From the NCBI GenBank assembly GCA_964484465.1, contig CAZAFL010000006.1, positions 62,001-126,000 of the forward strand: a DNA stretch of 64,000 bases, read 5' to 3'. The first letter of the stretch is position 1. Each line of letters begins with the position of its first letter. Of this stretch, positions 40,378 to 48,322 are shown piece by piece. The position numbers and the translations under genes are program-made. The stretch comes from CAZAFL01 sp964484465 (GTDB lineage Bacteria > Bacteroidota > Ignavibacteria > UBA10030 > SZUA-254). The notes under the pieces are model-generated. The model was not told where the DNA came from. It saw only the letters and a program-made list of their open reading frames with translations, and searched no databases.

Positions 40378-42138
40378 TCATTTCCAAATTTTGCCCCACT
40401 TCTCATCCACTCGTTTCACAATTTCATCGGGCATTGTCAATGGCTTGGGGTAACCAGATTTCCATGTCGCATCGATACCCATCGTCCCTTTGTACACCGG
40501 AGAAATACCTACAAGTTTATTTTCCGTGAAAATAACATCTCTTTCACAATCAAAACGGGTGAAAACTCCCCAAATATAACTCTCTTTGTCGTGAATATCC
40601 ACATCCTCACTTACAGCAGCTACAATAGGAACTCTGGACATTTGTGGGTTGATAACCAGTTTCTCTACCACTTCTCTCCCGCCGGAAGATACTTTGAGCA
40701 GAAGCAGGGTATCCCCGATGAAATTCAAATCCAGGATTCTTCTATCGACCGACTTCATATCCGTCATGCTGAGCTTAATCGAAGCATGGCGGTTATCTGG
40801 TGTTCTATGTGGTTTTCGTGTAGCATCTATAATCATCTTGCTCCCCAAATTCATTTTATAGCTTGTGAAGTCGAGTGTATCGAGCGGCACTTTCGGAATC
40901 ATGATGAAATCGAAATGCGGGTCGAAGTTTTCACGCACCTCATTCAGCACAGCATGCCAGTCACGGACATCGACACCGGAAGAAACTGTAACCATGCATT
41001 TTGTTAATGAGAGCTGGTCTGTTCCCATCAACCCGAGCGCGGCTTTCATTGCTTCTTTTTGATATCGCTGTTCGATTGCGACGACAAGCAGATTATGAAA
41101 TCCCGCCTCATAGTATGCCCAGAGGTCGGTCACTTCTTTGTGAATGAGTTTCGCAAGCGGACCCAGCATCTGCTGTGTTGCATCCCCGAGGAATTTATCT
41201 TCCATCGGCGGTTTGCCGACGACGATTGCAGGATAAATTGGGTTTTTCCTGTGTGATATTGTCTTGAGATGAAAGACCGGAAATTCTGATGCCGCAGAAT
41301 AGTGACCGAAGTGGTCGCCGAAGGGGCCCTCCATTCTTCTTTCTTTCGCCGGTACTATTCCTTCAAGAATAAATTCTGCCGAAGCAGGGACAGGAATTGA
41401 AATTGTCTTCCCCCTTGTGAACTGGACTTTCTTATTCTGTAGAAAACCGGCAAACATCGCCTCGTCAATTCCTTCCGGAAGCGGGGCAACGGTCGCCAAT
41501 AGCAAGGCGGGTTCAGTACCAAGGGCAACTGCAAGTTCAAGATCGCTTCCAGATTTTTCTGCCTGATAATAATGAAAGCCGCCTCCTTTCTGAATCTGCC
41601 AGTGCATGCCGGTCGTATCGTTGTCGAACACGTGCATGCGGTAGATGCCGATGTTGCGCTTCCCATTGCGAGGGTCGTAGGTGATGATTTGCCCGTAGGT
41701 GATAAATCGTCCACCATCTTCCGGCCAGCAAGCCTGGATAGGTAAGAGATCGAGGTTCGGTTTGATTACAACTTCGTGTGAGATACCCGATGATGTAAAT
41801 TTTGGTTTCGCGCTGAGGAATCGTTTTGCGGTTGATTTGTGCTCGAGGATTGTTTTAAGAGTCGGTGGAAACGCTTTTTCAAGAAACCCGATTAATTCTT
41901 TTCCGATTTGATCGGGATGTCTGGCGAGGGCAAGTTCAATTCTTCTTGCACTTGCGAAATGATTAACGACCAGGGGAAAGCTCGACCCTTTCGGTCGTTC
42001 TACTATTAGGGCGGGCTTACCTTCCTTTAATGCTCTTACCGAAACCTCTGTAAGCTCAAGCGCGGGGTCTATTTCAACTTGTGTCCGGTGAAGCTCGCCG
42101 TTGCGTTCCAGTATCTGAAGAAATTCTCTGAGAGCCAC
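40378..42138 (-). CDS. mqnL: UbiD-family decarboxylase, menaquinone branch (MqnL-like)
   Basis: 586 residues with UbiD signatures: NIGIYRMHVFDNDTTGMHWQIQKGGGFHYYQAEKSG (broken here by the family's prenyl-FMN and Mn sites), VPASAEFILEGIVPAKERRMEGPFGDHFGHYS, which carries the catalytic E-R-E residues, and KCMVTVSSGVDVRDW. In futalosine genomes this paralogue with the UbiX partner removes the carboxylate from the prenylated 1,4-dihydroxy-6-naphthoate. The start is GTG 42138, five bases after the ubiX stop, with GGAG upstream. The operon context with mqnP, mqnC and mqnE-mqnA supports the MqnL role over ubiquinone synthesis. Confidence 0.9.
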   Translation of the reverse strand: MALREFLQILERNGELHRTQVEIDPALELTEVSVRALKEGKPALIVERPKGSSFPLVVNHFASARRIELALARHPDQIGKELIGFLEKAFPPTLKTILEHKSTAKRFLSAKPKFTSSGISHEVVIKPNLDLLPIQACWPEDGGRFITYGQIITYDPRNGKRNIGIYRMHVFDNDTTGMHWQIQKGGGFHYYQAEKSGSDLELAVALGTEPALLLATVAPLPEGIDEAMFAGFLQNKKVQFTRGKTISIPVPASAEFILEGIVPAKERRMEGPFGDHFGHYSAASEFPVFHLKTISHRKNPIYPAIVVGKPPMEDKFLGDATQQMLGPLAKLIHKEVTDLWAYYEAGFHNLLVVAIEQRYQKEAMKAALGLMGTDQLSLTKCMVTVSSGVDVRDWHAVLNEVRENFDPHFDFIMIPKVPLDTLDFTSYKMNLGSKMIIDATRKPHRTPDNRHASIKLSMTDMKSVDRRILDLNFIGDTLLLLKVSSGGREVVEKLVINPQMSRVPIVAAVSEDVDIHDKESYIWGVFTRFDCERDVIFTENKLVGISPVYKGTMGIDATWKSGYPKPLTMPDEIVKRVDEKWGKIWK

Positions 42139-42143
42139 ACGCT

Positions 42144-42695
42144 TTACTCCAGTTCCCCGGCTCGCCAGCCTTTCGCCGTTCGAAGTCCGAGCACGCCGAG
42201 GAGTTTTTCACTGAACGCATTGACGTATTCTTCCACAGATTTCGGTACAAAATAGAGAGGCGGGCTGATCGGCATGATGACTGCGCCTGATTGTGATAAC
42301 CTTGTCGCCTGCTCAAGTGCGATTGTTGACATGGGTGTTTCCCTCACACAAATGACAAGCTTGAATCGCTCCTTCAATGCTACCTGAGCCGTGCGGGTAA
42401 TCAGTGTATCTCCAATCCCTGAAGCGATTTTACCGAGCGTTGAGGTAGAACAGGGAAGAATCACGTACGCGTCGAATGCATTTGAGCCGGAAGCGATGGG
42501 AGCTGTAAGGTCGTCATTCTGGAATTGCCGCTTGATGAACGGCTGTAAATCCTTTTCTGACATGTTCATTTCATCTTTCAGCAGAGCCTTTCCCCATTTG
42601 CTGACAACAAGAAACTTATCGGCAGGGCATTGTTTCAGGAAGTCGACGGCATAGACGGCTCCTGATGAACCGGTAATCCCTACAATTATTCTCAA
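42144..42695 (-). CDS. mqnM: UbiX-family flavin prenyltransferase (MqnM-like)
   Basis: 183 residues beginning with the FMN-binding IIVGITGSSGAVYAVDFL, then PIASGSNAFDAYVILPCSTSTLGKIASGIGDTLITRTAQVAL and VCVRETPMS, all diagnostic of UbiX/Pad1. It attaches a dimethylallyl group to FMN to make the prenyl-FMN cofactor of the UbiD partner encoded next. It starts at TTG 42695, overlapping the stop of the UbiA-like gene (TTGA). In the futalosine pathway this partner is called MqnM. Confidence 0.92.
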   Translation of the reverse strand: MRIIVGITGSSGAVYAVDFLKQCPADKFLVVSKWGKALLKDEMNMSEKDLQPFIKRQFQNDDLTAPIASGSNAFDAYVILPCSTSTLGKIASGIGDTLITRTAQVALKERFKLVICVRETPMSTIALEQATRLSQSGAVIMPISPPLYFVPKSVEEYVNAFSEKLLGVLGLRTAKGWRAGELE

Positions 42696-43525
42696 TGCGA
42701 AATTGCTCCGATCACAATCATGGCGAAGACAACGAACCCCAGTCCTGCATTGATCCGGAAGAATGCAAGCTCAACCTTATGAGCTTTTCGTTGTTCGATC
42801 CATAACAATAAACCGGTGAGAAGCAGGAAAGGCGCAGCGTACCATGTTCGAACCGTCGTGAAAAACAATAGGGCAAGTGCGGCAAACGCGGTGAGGTGAA
42901 ATATTGATGACCACATGAGTGCTTTCTCTTTGCCGAACCTTGAGACGAATGAATAGAGTTGCTCCGACCGGTCGAATTCCTCATCGAGGGTTGCATAAAT
43001 AATATCAAAACCGGCTCCCCAGAATATTGTGAAAAGACACAACAACACGGCAGGGAAAATATTCTCAAACGATGGGGAAGCAGCAAAATATCCTCCGAGA
43101 GGTGCCATCGACATTCCTAATCCTACGCCGAAATGAGCCAACGCTGTGAAACGTTTCATATATGGGTAGGCAGTGAAAATTATAAGAGGTATTGGCGAAA
43201 GCATGAGGCAGAACGAAGAAATCAATGCCGCGGATCCCAGGTAGATAATACAGCCGGCAACGAGAACGCAAATTGCTTCACCCATGCTCATTCTCCCGCT
43301 TGGCAACTCACGGATGGAAGTCCGCGGGTTGCGCTTGTCGATATCACGATCGATGATACGGTTAAGGGCAAATGCCGTTGTCCGCGCACCGATTGCAGAG
43401 AGTAAAACCAATGCGAGCAAGGTCCATGATGGAGTCTCCTTCATGCCGAGTAAGAAGCCGCTGTAAATCAGCGGAAGCGTAAAGAGAGTGTGCTCGATTT
43501 TAACAAAATTAAAGAATTTTTTCAC
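42692..43525 (-). CDS. mqnP: UbiA-family prenyltransferase, menaquinone branch (MqnP-like)
   Basis: 277 residues with about eight membrane helices. The aspartate-rich motif NRIIDRDIDKRNPRT (residues about 55-70) and the second DIIYATLDEEFDRSEQLYS bind Mg-polyprenyl diphosphate. It starts at GTG 43525 with no clear Shine-Dalgarno. It is the first gene of an operon that continues with UbiX, UbiD, mqnE-mqnA and mqnC, which supports prenylation of 1,4-dihydroxy-6-naphthoate (MqnP) rather than hydroxybenzoate. A promoter with an inverted repeat lies 36-64 bp upstream. Confidence 0.9.
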   Translation of the reverse strand: MKKFFNFVKIEHTLFTLPLIYSGFLLGMKETPSWTLLALVLLSAIGARTTAFALNRIIDRDIDKRNPRTSIRELPSGRMSMGEAICVLVAGCIIYLGSAALISSFCLMLSPIPLIIFTAYPYMKRFTALAHFGVGLGMSMAPLGGYFAASPSFENIFPAVLLCLFTIFWGAGFDIIYATLDEEFDRSEQLYSFVSRFGKEKALMWSSIFHLTAFAALALLFFTTVRTWYAAPFLLLTGLLLWIEQRKAHKVELAFFRINAGLGFVVFAMIVIGAISH

Positions 43526-43551
43526 GGTAAGATGTAGGTTGCACTCTAAAA

Positions 43552-43571
43552 TTGTCTAAAAATATAGACAA
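43552..43571. promoter_or_regulatory. Inverted repeat over the -10 box, candidate operator of the menaquinone operon
   Basis: Perfect 7-bp arms TTGTCTA / TAGACAA (43552-43558 and 43565-43571) with a 6-bp spacer. They cover the predicted -10 element 43561-43566 of the mqnP promoter. A repressor bound here would block initiation. Because a T-rich stretch follows on the minus strand it could instead be a weak terminator for the gene at 43718. Confidence 0.45.
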
Positions 43572-43589
43572 AAAAGGAGTTTGAAGCAA
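43561..43589 (-). promoter_or_regulatory. Sigma70-type promoter of the menaquinone operon
   Basis: TTGCTT (43584-43589), 17-nt spacer, TATATT (43561-43566) on the minus strand. The predicted start is about 28 nt before the GTG of the UbiA-like gene. Confidence 0.5.
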
Positions 43590-43717
43590 GATTACAAGAA
43601 ATGAGAATCGAGAATAATTCAACCTGTTCTGGTCGAGCAGCCGTACCGAGAGATGAGATCTCGGTCTCGTTGTTTTCGGCTACAAGATAAATTGAAACAC
43701 CCGGAAGCACTCAGTTG

Positions 43718-45076
43718 CTATTTCGAATCGGTCTGCTGCTCATGAGTTTTTGCCGAAGGCTCCAGCCGATTGTATTTCTCCTTGTACTTGTCGTAGAAGT
43801 GTGTGTGCCTGCTGGAAAGAGGAATATTTTTTCCCTGGATAAATTCCATCTCGACATTTGTTCTGATTTCCAGTGGGTCGCCATTAGTAACGATTAACGT
43901 CGCATCCTTCCCGGTTTCAAGAGAGCCGACGCGGTCTGAGATGCCCAGTATTTGTGCAGGATAGATTGTAATCGCTTTCAATGCTTCATCTTTGGGTAAA
44001 CCATAGGCTGCAGCTGTTGCCGCGTTGTATGGCAGGTTGCGTTCGTTGGATGACCCGCCTTCGGCAGCAATACAGAAATGTACGCCGCTTTCAAATAGTT
44101 TTTTTGGAAGAGTAAACGCCATGTCGTATGATTCCCAGGCACGTCGGGGGGTGCGGTGAATCGGGTTAATAATGACGGAAACATTTTTTTCCTTCAGTAA
44201 TGCAGTAGCCCGCCAGGCGTCGTATCCGCCTAAGAGCACAAGTTTAACATGCTCCTGATCGGCCCATGCTACAGCGGATTGAATTTGCTGGATCTCTTCT
44301 GCATTCAGCAGAACAGGGATTTTACCGTCAAGAACAGGTTCCATCGCTTCCCATCGAAGGTCGGTTTTGTGATGGGGAATGCCCTGTTGCGATTCCGCGT
44401 GTTTCGCCTGAAGATATGACCGTGCTTCCTGGAATGTCGTTCGCACTTCATTCAATGCTTTATCGCGCGCTTTCTTCTGGTCTTCTTCGGAACGTTGCTC
44501 CCACCACGCTCTGTTGATCGTCATCGATGGCCAGTTAACGACCAGGCCGACTGGCGCTTTGAAAGTTAAATCTTCCCATGTCCATCCATCGAGGGTGATG
44601 GCAGCGGCTGTGCCGCTAATGACACCCCCGTCGGGCATCGTTACTGCCGTGGTAATTCCATTCGCCCGCGTCACCGGGATAATCTCGCTTTCCGGGTTCA
44701 CAGCGACTTCGGCGCGGACATTCGGATTAACACTGCCTGTTTCGAAGACATCATTTGTAGCCCGAACAGCGCCGATTTCAGTAAGGCCAATATCCGACCG
44801 TGCATCGATCATTCCCGGATAGACATGTTTTCCATGCCCATCGATTTTTTCTGTATTTTCTGGAAGGCTGATGTTTGTTCCTATTGCAACAATTTTACCT
44901 TTATCAAAGAGAATGACCCCTTGTTCGATAACAGGACCTGAAACCGGATGGATTGTTGCTCCTACAATAGCTATTGGATGGTTTTGCGCTATTGCAGGGA
45001 TTTCGCTCGCGCCTGAGCCGCTGATAACAAACATTATCAATCCGATTACACAATTTGTCACGCGAATAAGTTTCAT
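43718..45076 (-). CDS. Exported amidohydrolase-family protein with altered metal motif
   Basis: 452 residues with a signal peptide (CVIGLIMFVISGSGASEIPAIAQ). It has the composite amidohydrolase fold: GATIHPVSGPVIEQGVILFDKGKIVAIG, then GKHVYPGMIDARSDIGLTEIGAVRATND, and a late GSLETGKDATLIVTNGDPL. In active relatives the strand-1 motif is DxHxH; here it reads DARSD, so the first two metal ligands are missing. A pseudo-enzyme or a single-metal variant is likely. It starts one base after the stop of the double amidohydrolase gene, behind a strong AGGAGGG, and is probably its partner subunit. Confidence 0.88.
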   Translation of the reverse strand: MKLIRVTNCVIGLIMFVISGSGASEIPAIAQNHPIAIVGATIHPVSGPVIEQGVILFDKGKIVAIGTNISLPENTEKIDGHGKHVYPGMIDARSDIGLTEIGAVRATNDVFETGSVNPNVRAEVAVNPESEIIPVTRANGITTAVTMPDGGVISGTAAAITLDGWTWEDLTFKAPVGLVVNWPSMTINRAWWEQRSEEDQKKARDKALNEVRTTFQEARSYLQAKHAESQQGIPHHKTDLRWEAMEPVLDGKIPVLLNAEEIQQIQSAVAWADQEHVKLVLLGGYDAWRATALLKEKNVSVIINPIHRTPRRAWESYDMAFTLPKKLFESGVHFCIAAEGGSSNERNLPYNAATAAAYGLPKDEALKAITIYPAQILGISDRVGSLETGKDATLIVTNGDPLEIRTNVEMEFIQGKNIPLSSRHTHFYDKYKEKYNRLEPSAKTHEQQTDSK

Positions 45077-45077
45077 A

Positions 45078-48000
45078 TTATTTTCCCTCCTCTTGATCTT
45101 TGCACGAATATCCTTCTTTTCCTTTTGGCGCCATTGATGATGAAGAACTGCCTGTTGTTTTAGGTGATGAGAGGATTTTCTGGATAAGCGTTGCGCGTTC
45201 CTTTTGCACTTCTTCGTTCATCTTAACATCCTCGTCACGGTCAAAATATTTTCTTCCGTCGATCCAGGTTTGTTCGCAGATAGAATATGTTGAAAGAGGG
45301 TTTCCACTCCATAGGACGAAGTCGGCATCTTTCCCCGGTTCGAGTGAACCGACTCGTTTGTCGATGCGTAATTGTTTTGCCGGGTTAATCGTGACAAATT
45401 TGAGTGCCTCGTTTTCGCTCACGCCACCGTATTTTACAGCCTTTGCTGCTTCCGTATTGAGGCGGCGCGCCTGTTCATCGCTGTCCGAGTTGTAGGAAAC
45501 GACCACGCCGGCATCGTGCATGAGAGCGCCGTTATACGGTATTGCATCATATACCTCAAATTTATAAGCCCACCAGTCACTGAATGTCGAGGCTCCCGCG
45601 CCATGTTTCGCAAGCTGGTCGGCGACCTTGTATCCTTCGAGGACGTGCTGGAACGTACCGACCCTGAATCCAAATTCTTCAGCAAGACGCATCAGCATGA
45701 GGATTTCATCCTGCCGGTAGGAATGGCTGTGGATGATGCGTTTACCTCTCAAGATTTCAAGAATAGCTTCTTCCTGTAATGCCCGACGCGGTGGAATTTT
45801 TTTCTTTCCTTCCTGAAATTCTTTCCACGATTGCTCATAATCCAGAGCCGTGCGGAATTCGTCGCGGATAATCTGCTCAACTCCTTCTCGGGTTTGAGGG
45901 TATCTTGAAGTGTATTTATCTCCCCAGTTGCTCTGCTTTGGGTTTTCTCCCAGTGCAAATTTTATTCCGGGTATTGCTCCTTCGAATTTCATTTCTTCAG
46001 GAAGCATGCCCCACCGTAATTTTATCACCTGGTTCTGACCGCCGATGGGGTTTGCGGAACCGTGGAGGACATTTGCCGCGGTTAACCCTCCGGCGAGTTC
46101 CCGGTAGAGGGCAACATCATAGGGGTCGAGGACGTCACCAATTCTTACTTCCGCGGTTACTGCATGAGAGCCTTCATTCACGCTTCCCTCTACTCCGGTG
46201 TGGGAATGGCAATCTATCAAACCGGCGGTGAGATTCTTTCCTTTCGCGTCGATGACGAGCGCGCCGGCCGGGAGCTGAAGGTTTTTTCCTACGGATACGA
46301 TTTTACCCCGCTCGATAAGCATATCGGCATCGTTCAGCGTTCCCTGAGGACCTGACGTCCAAATTGTAGCACCACGAATAACAAGAGATGCCGGCTGGTC
46401 TGGAAGTTTGGGTCTGCCAAACGTTCCCGGCGGATACTTCGGTGCGAACGAAGCCCGTAGTGACGGTTTGGATTTCCCCGTGTCGGGTTCCGGCTTATAC
46501 GGTTCTTTTCTAATCGTCTTCCAATCGAACACATTGCCGTCGGCAAGTTCGCCGGTTCCAATAATGTTTTCGCTCGATGCGGTTCCTGTCATTCGTACGA
46601 CACCATTGAGACCGACAGAGTCACCATTGAATGCAAATGAGAGGCGCATATTCGAGAATGAGGCAGTTGTCAGCTTTGCTTCTTTTCCTTTTGCTTTGAC
46701 AACACCCTGCAATCCTTCAATTTCCCCTTTGAGAGTAATGGTGAGTGAATCCATCCCTGCCTTCGAAAGTATCGCGGTGAGTGTTCCTCGCGGATCGTAC
46801 AAAGGTTTCGGTTTGATTTCATAGCGTTTGCCATCGATCCAGGTTTCAAGGATCTTTGATTTGTCAGAAAAAAGGTCACCATCGGTAATAATAAAATTTG
46901 CTATCTTCCCGGCTTCCAGCGATCCAAGCTTTTTATCCACACCGAACAATTTCGCAGGCGTTGTTGTCAGAGCGGCGAGCGCAGCATCGGGAGAGAGGCC
47001 GCGGTCGATGGCTTTTCGTACATTGGTAAAAAAACTTCCCGCATCCTTTAATGTTGCGGTAGTAAAAGCAAAGGTGATTCCCTCTTCCTGCAGCTTCGCT
47101 GGGTTCTCAGGAGCTTCGTCCCAGTAACGCAAGTCCTGCAGTGTCACATTAATGGCGTCTTCGGGTGATTGTACATTCGGCGCATCGGGGAAATTCACCG
47201 GTAATATGATGGGTACATTGAGCGATTTGATCGCGTTGAGCTGACGGTATTCGTACCCGCTCCCGCGCACGAGTAATTTCAAGGAAAATTCTTTTGCAAT
47301 TCTTGATGCACGCAGAATGCTTAGTTCATCCGCCGTCTCAAAAATAACCGGCTGTGTTCCTGTAACAACGCCTTCGAGTGCGGCAAGGTCGGCTTCAGTT
47401 TCGGGGCGGGGCTCGCCGGGGTTCTGGTCTGCCGCCTTCATCGCTGACCGGTACCACTGTGCATCGAGCAGCGTTTGCCTGATTAACGCAATCGTACCCA
47501 TCAGCGAATTGGGATAATTGTCACTCTGCGACGTCTCGAATGTAATATGATGTGCAAAGCGGTGCCGTATCAGGAGCTGATTTGGTGTTCCGTCTCCGAG
47601 ATTGAAGAGTGCGCTTTCTCCGCGAAATATTCCTTTCTGAGGTACGACAAGCGCAGCAGTGAACCCCATCGTCCGGAGTTTGTCTGCGGCTTTGACATCC
47701 GGCAAAAAAAGTTCTTCGGCATTTTGCGATGAAAGAACATAATCGTTCCAATGTTTAACGCCCCGTGTCTCCTGAGGTTTTTGTCCACCCTGATTTTGAT
47801 CCTGCCCTCCCTGCGGTTTTTTCGGCATCCCAATATCGGAATAGCTGTCGATGAGCCCGGCATAGAGGGTCAGGCCGTTCAAATCCCACACGTGTGCATC
47901 TGCTGGAACACTTGCATTTGCACCCACAGCGGTAATGATGCCATCGCGAACGACAAGAGTTCCTTTCTCCACGACTTTTCCGGGAGCAACAATGATGCGA

Positions 48001-48152
48001 GCGTTTGTGAATGCGTGAACTGTCGGAGTGTTTTGATGAATTCCTTCTACAGGTTTGATCTGTCCGGGACTAAAGACGGGTATCAAGACTATCAGCAAGA
48101 GGCTCAGGCGATTGAAGAACATATTGGTCAAGGATTTGTAAAAGCGTCTCAT
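45078..48152 (-). CDS. Exported double-domain amidohydrolase
   Basis: 1024 residues from ATG 48152 (Shine-Dalgarno AAAGGAA; a longer frame to 48209 lacks support) with a signal peptide (RLSLLLIVLIPVFSPGQ). Two complete amidohydrolase domains lie in tandem: residues about 30-420 (GLTLYAGLIDSYSDIGMP) and about 590-990 (LTAGLIDCHSHTGVEGSVNEGSHAV). Only the second keeps the HxH motif and the downstream FRVGTFQHVLEGYK histidine; the first has DSYSD. Between them lies a beta-rich spacer (ITLKGEIEGLQGVVKAKGKEA). Imidazolonepropionase-like members of this type are common exported proteins of Bacteroidota, with unknown amide substrates. Confidence 0.9.
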   Translation of the reverse strand: MRRFYKSLTNMFFNRLSLLLIVLIPVFSPGQIKPVEGIHQNTPTVHAFTNARIIVAPGKVVEKGTLVVRDGIITAVGANASVPADAHVWDLNGLTLYAGLIDSYSDIGMPKKPQGGQDQNQGGQKPQETRGVKHWNDYVLSSQNAEELFLPDVKAADKLRTMGFTAALVVPQKGIFRGESALFNLGDGTPNQLLIRHRFAHHITFETSQSDNYPNSLMGTIALIRQTLLDAQWYRSAMKAADQNPGEPRPETEADLAALEGVVTGTQPVIFETADELSILRASRIAKEFSLKLLVRGSGYEYRQLNAIKSLNVPIILPVNFPDAPNVQSPEDAINVTLQDLRYWDEAPENPAKLQEEGITFAFTTATLKDAGSFFTNVRKAIDRGLSPDAALAALTTTPAKLFGVDKKLGSLEAGKIANFIITDGDLFSDKSKILETWIDGKRYEIKPKPLYDPRGTLTAILSKAGMDSLTITLKGEIEGLQGVVKAKGKEAKLTTASFSNMRLSFAFNGDSVGLNGVVRMTGTASSENIIGTGELADGNVFDWKTIRKEPYKPEPDTGKSKPSLRASFAPKYPPGTFGRPKLPDQPASLVIRGATIWTSGPQGTLNDADMLIERGKIVSVGKNLQLPAGALVIDAKGKNLTAGLIDCHSHTGVEGSVNEGSHAVTAEVRIGDVLDPYDVALYRELAGGLTAANVLHGSANPIGGQNQVIKLRWGMLPEEMKFEGAIPGIKFALGENPKQSNWGDKYTSRYPQTREGVEQIIRDEFRTALDYEQSWKEFQEGKKKIPPRRALQEEAILEILRGKRIIHSHSYRQDEILMLMRLAEEFGFRVGTFQHVLEGYKVADQLAKHGAGASTFSDWWAYKFEVYDAIPYNGALMHDAGVVVSYNSDSDEQARRLNTEAAKAVKYGGVSENEALKFVTINPAKQLRIDKRVGSLEPGKDADFVLWSGNPLSTYSICEQTWIDGRKYFDRDEDVKMNEEVQKERATLIQKILSSPKTTGSSSSSMAPKGKEGYSCKDQEEGK

Positions 48153-48254
48153 CGGGTGGTTCCTTTCCTTAAGAAAGATGATGACTGGGTAGTTCATTAG
48201 CCCAGACACATTATATCCAGAATTTTATTGTGAGGAAGTAAGCGCTGAAGTACT

Positions 48255-48283
48255 ATAATAGTGGATTAAAGGGGAAAAGGCAA
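48255..48283 (-). promoter_or_regulatory. Sigma70-type promoter of the amidohydrolase pair
   Basis: TTGCCT (48278-48283), 17 nt, TATTAT (48255-48260) on the minus strand, about 100 nt before the ATG at 48152. It separates this pair from the upstream VWA/subtilase genes. Confidence 0.5.
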
Positions 48284-48322
48284 GAACATTTTCAAATGAT
48301 GCGTCGAGTCGTTGCACAACTC

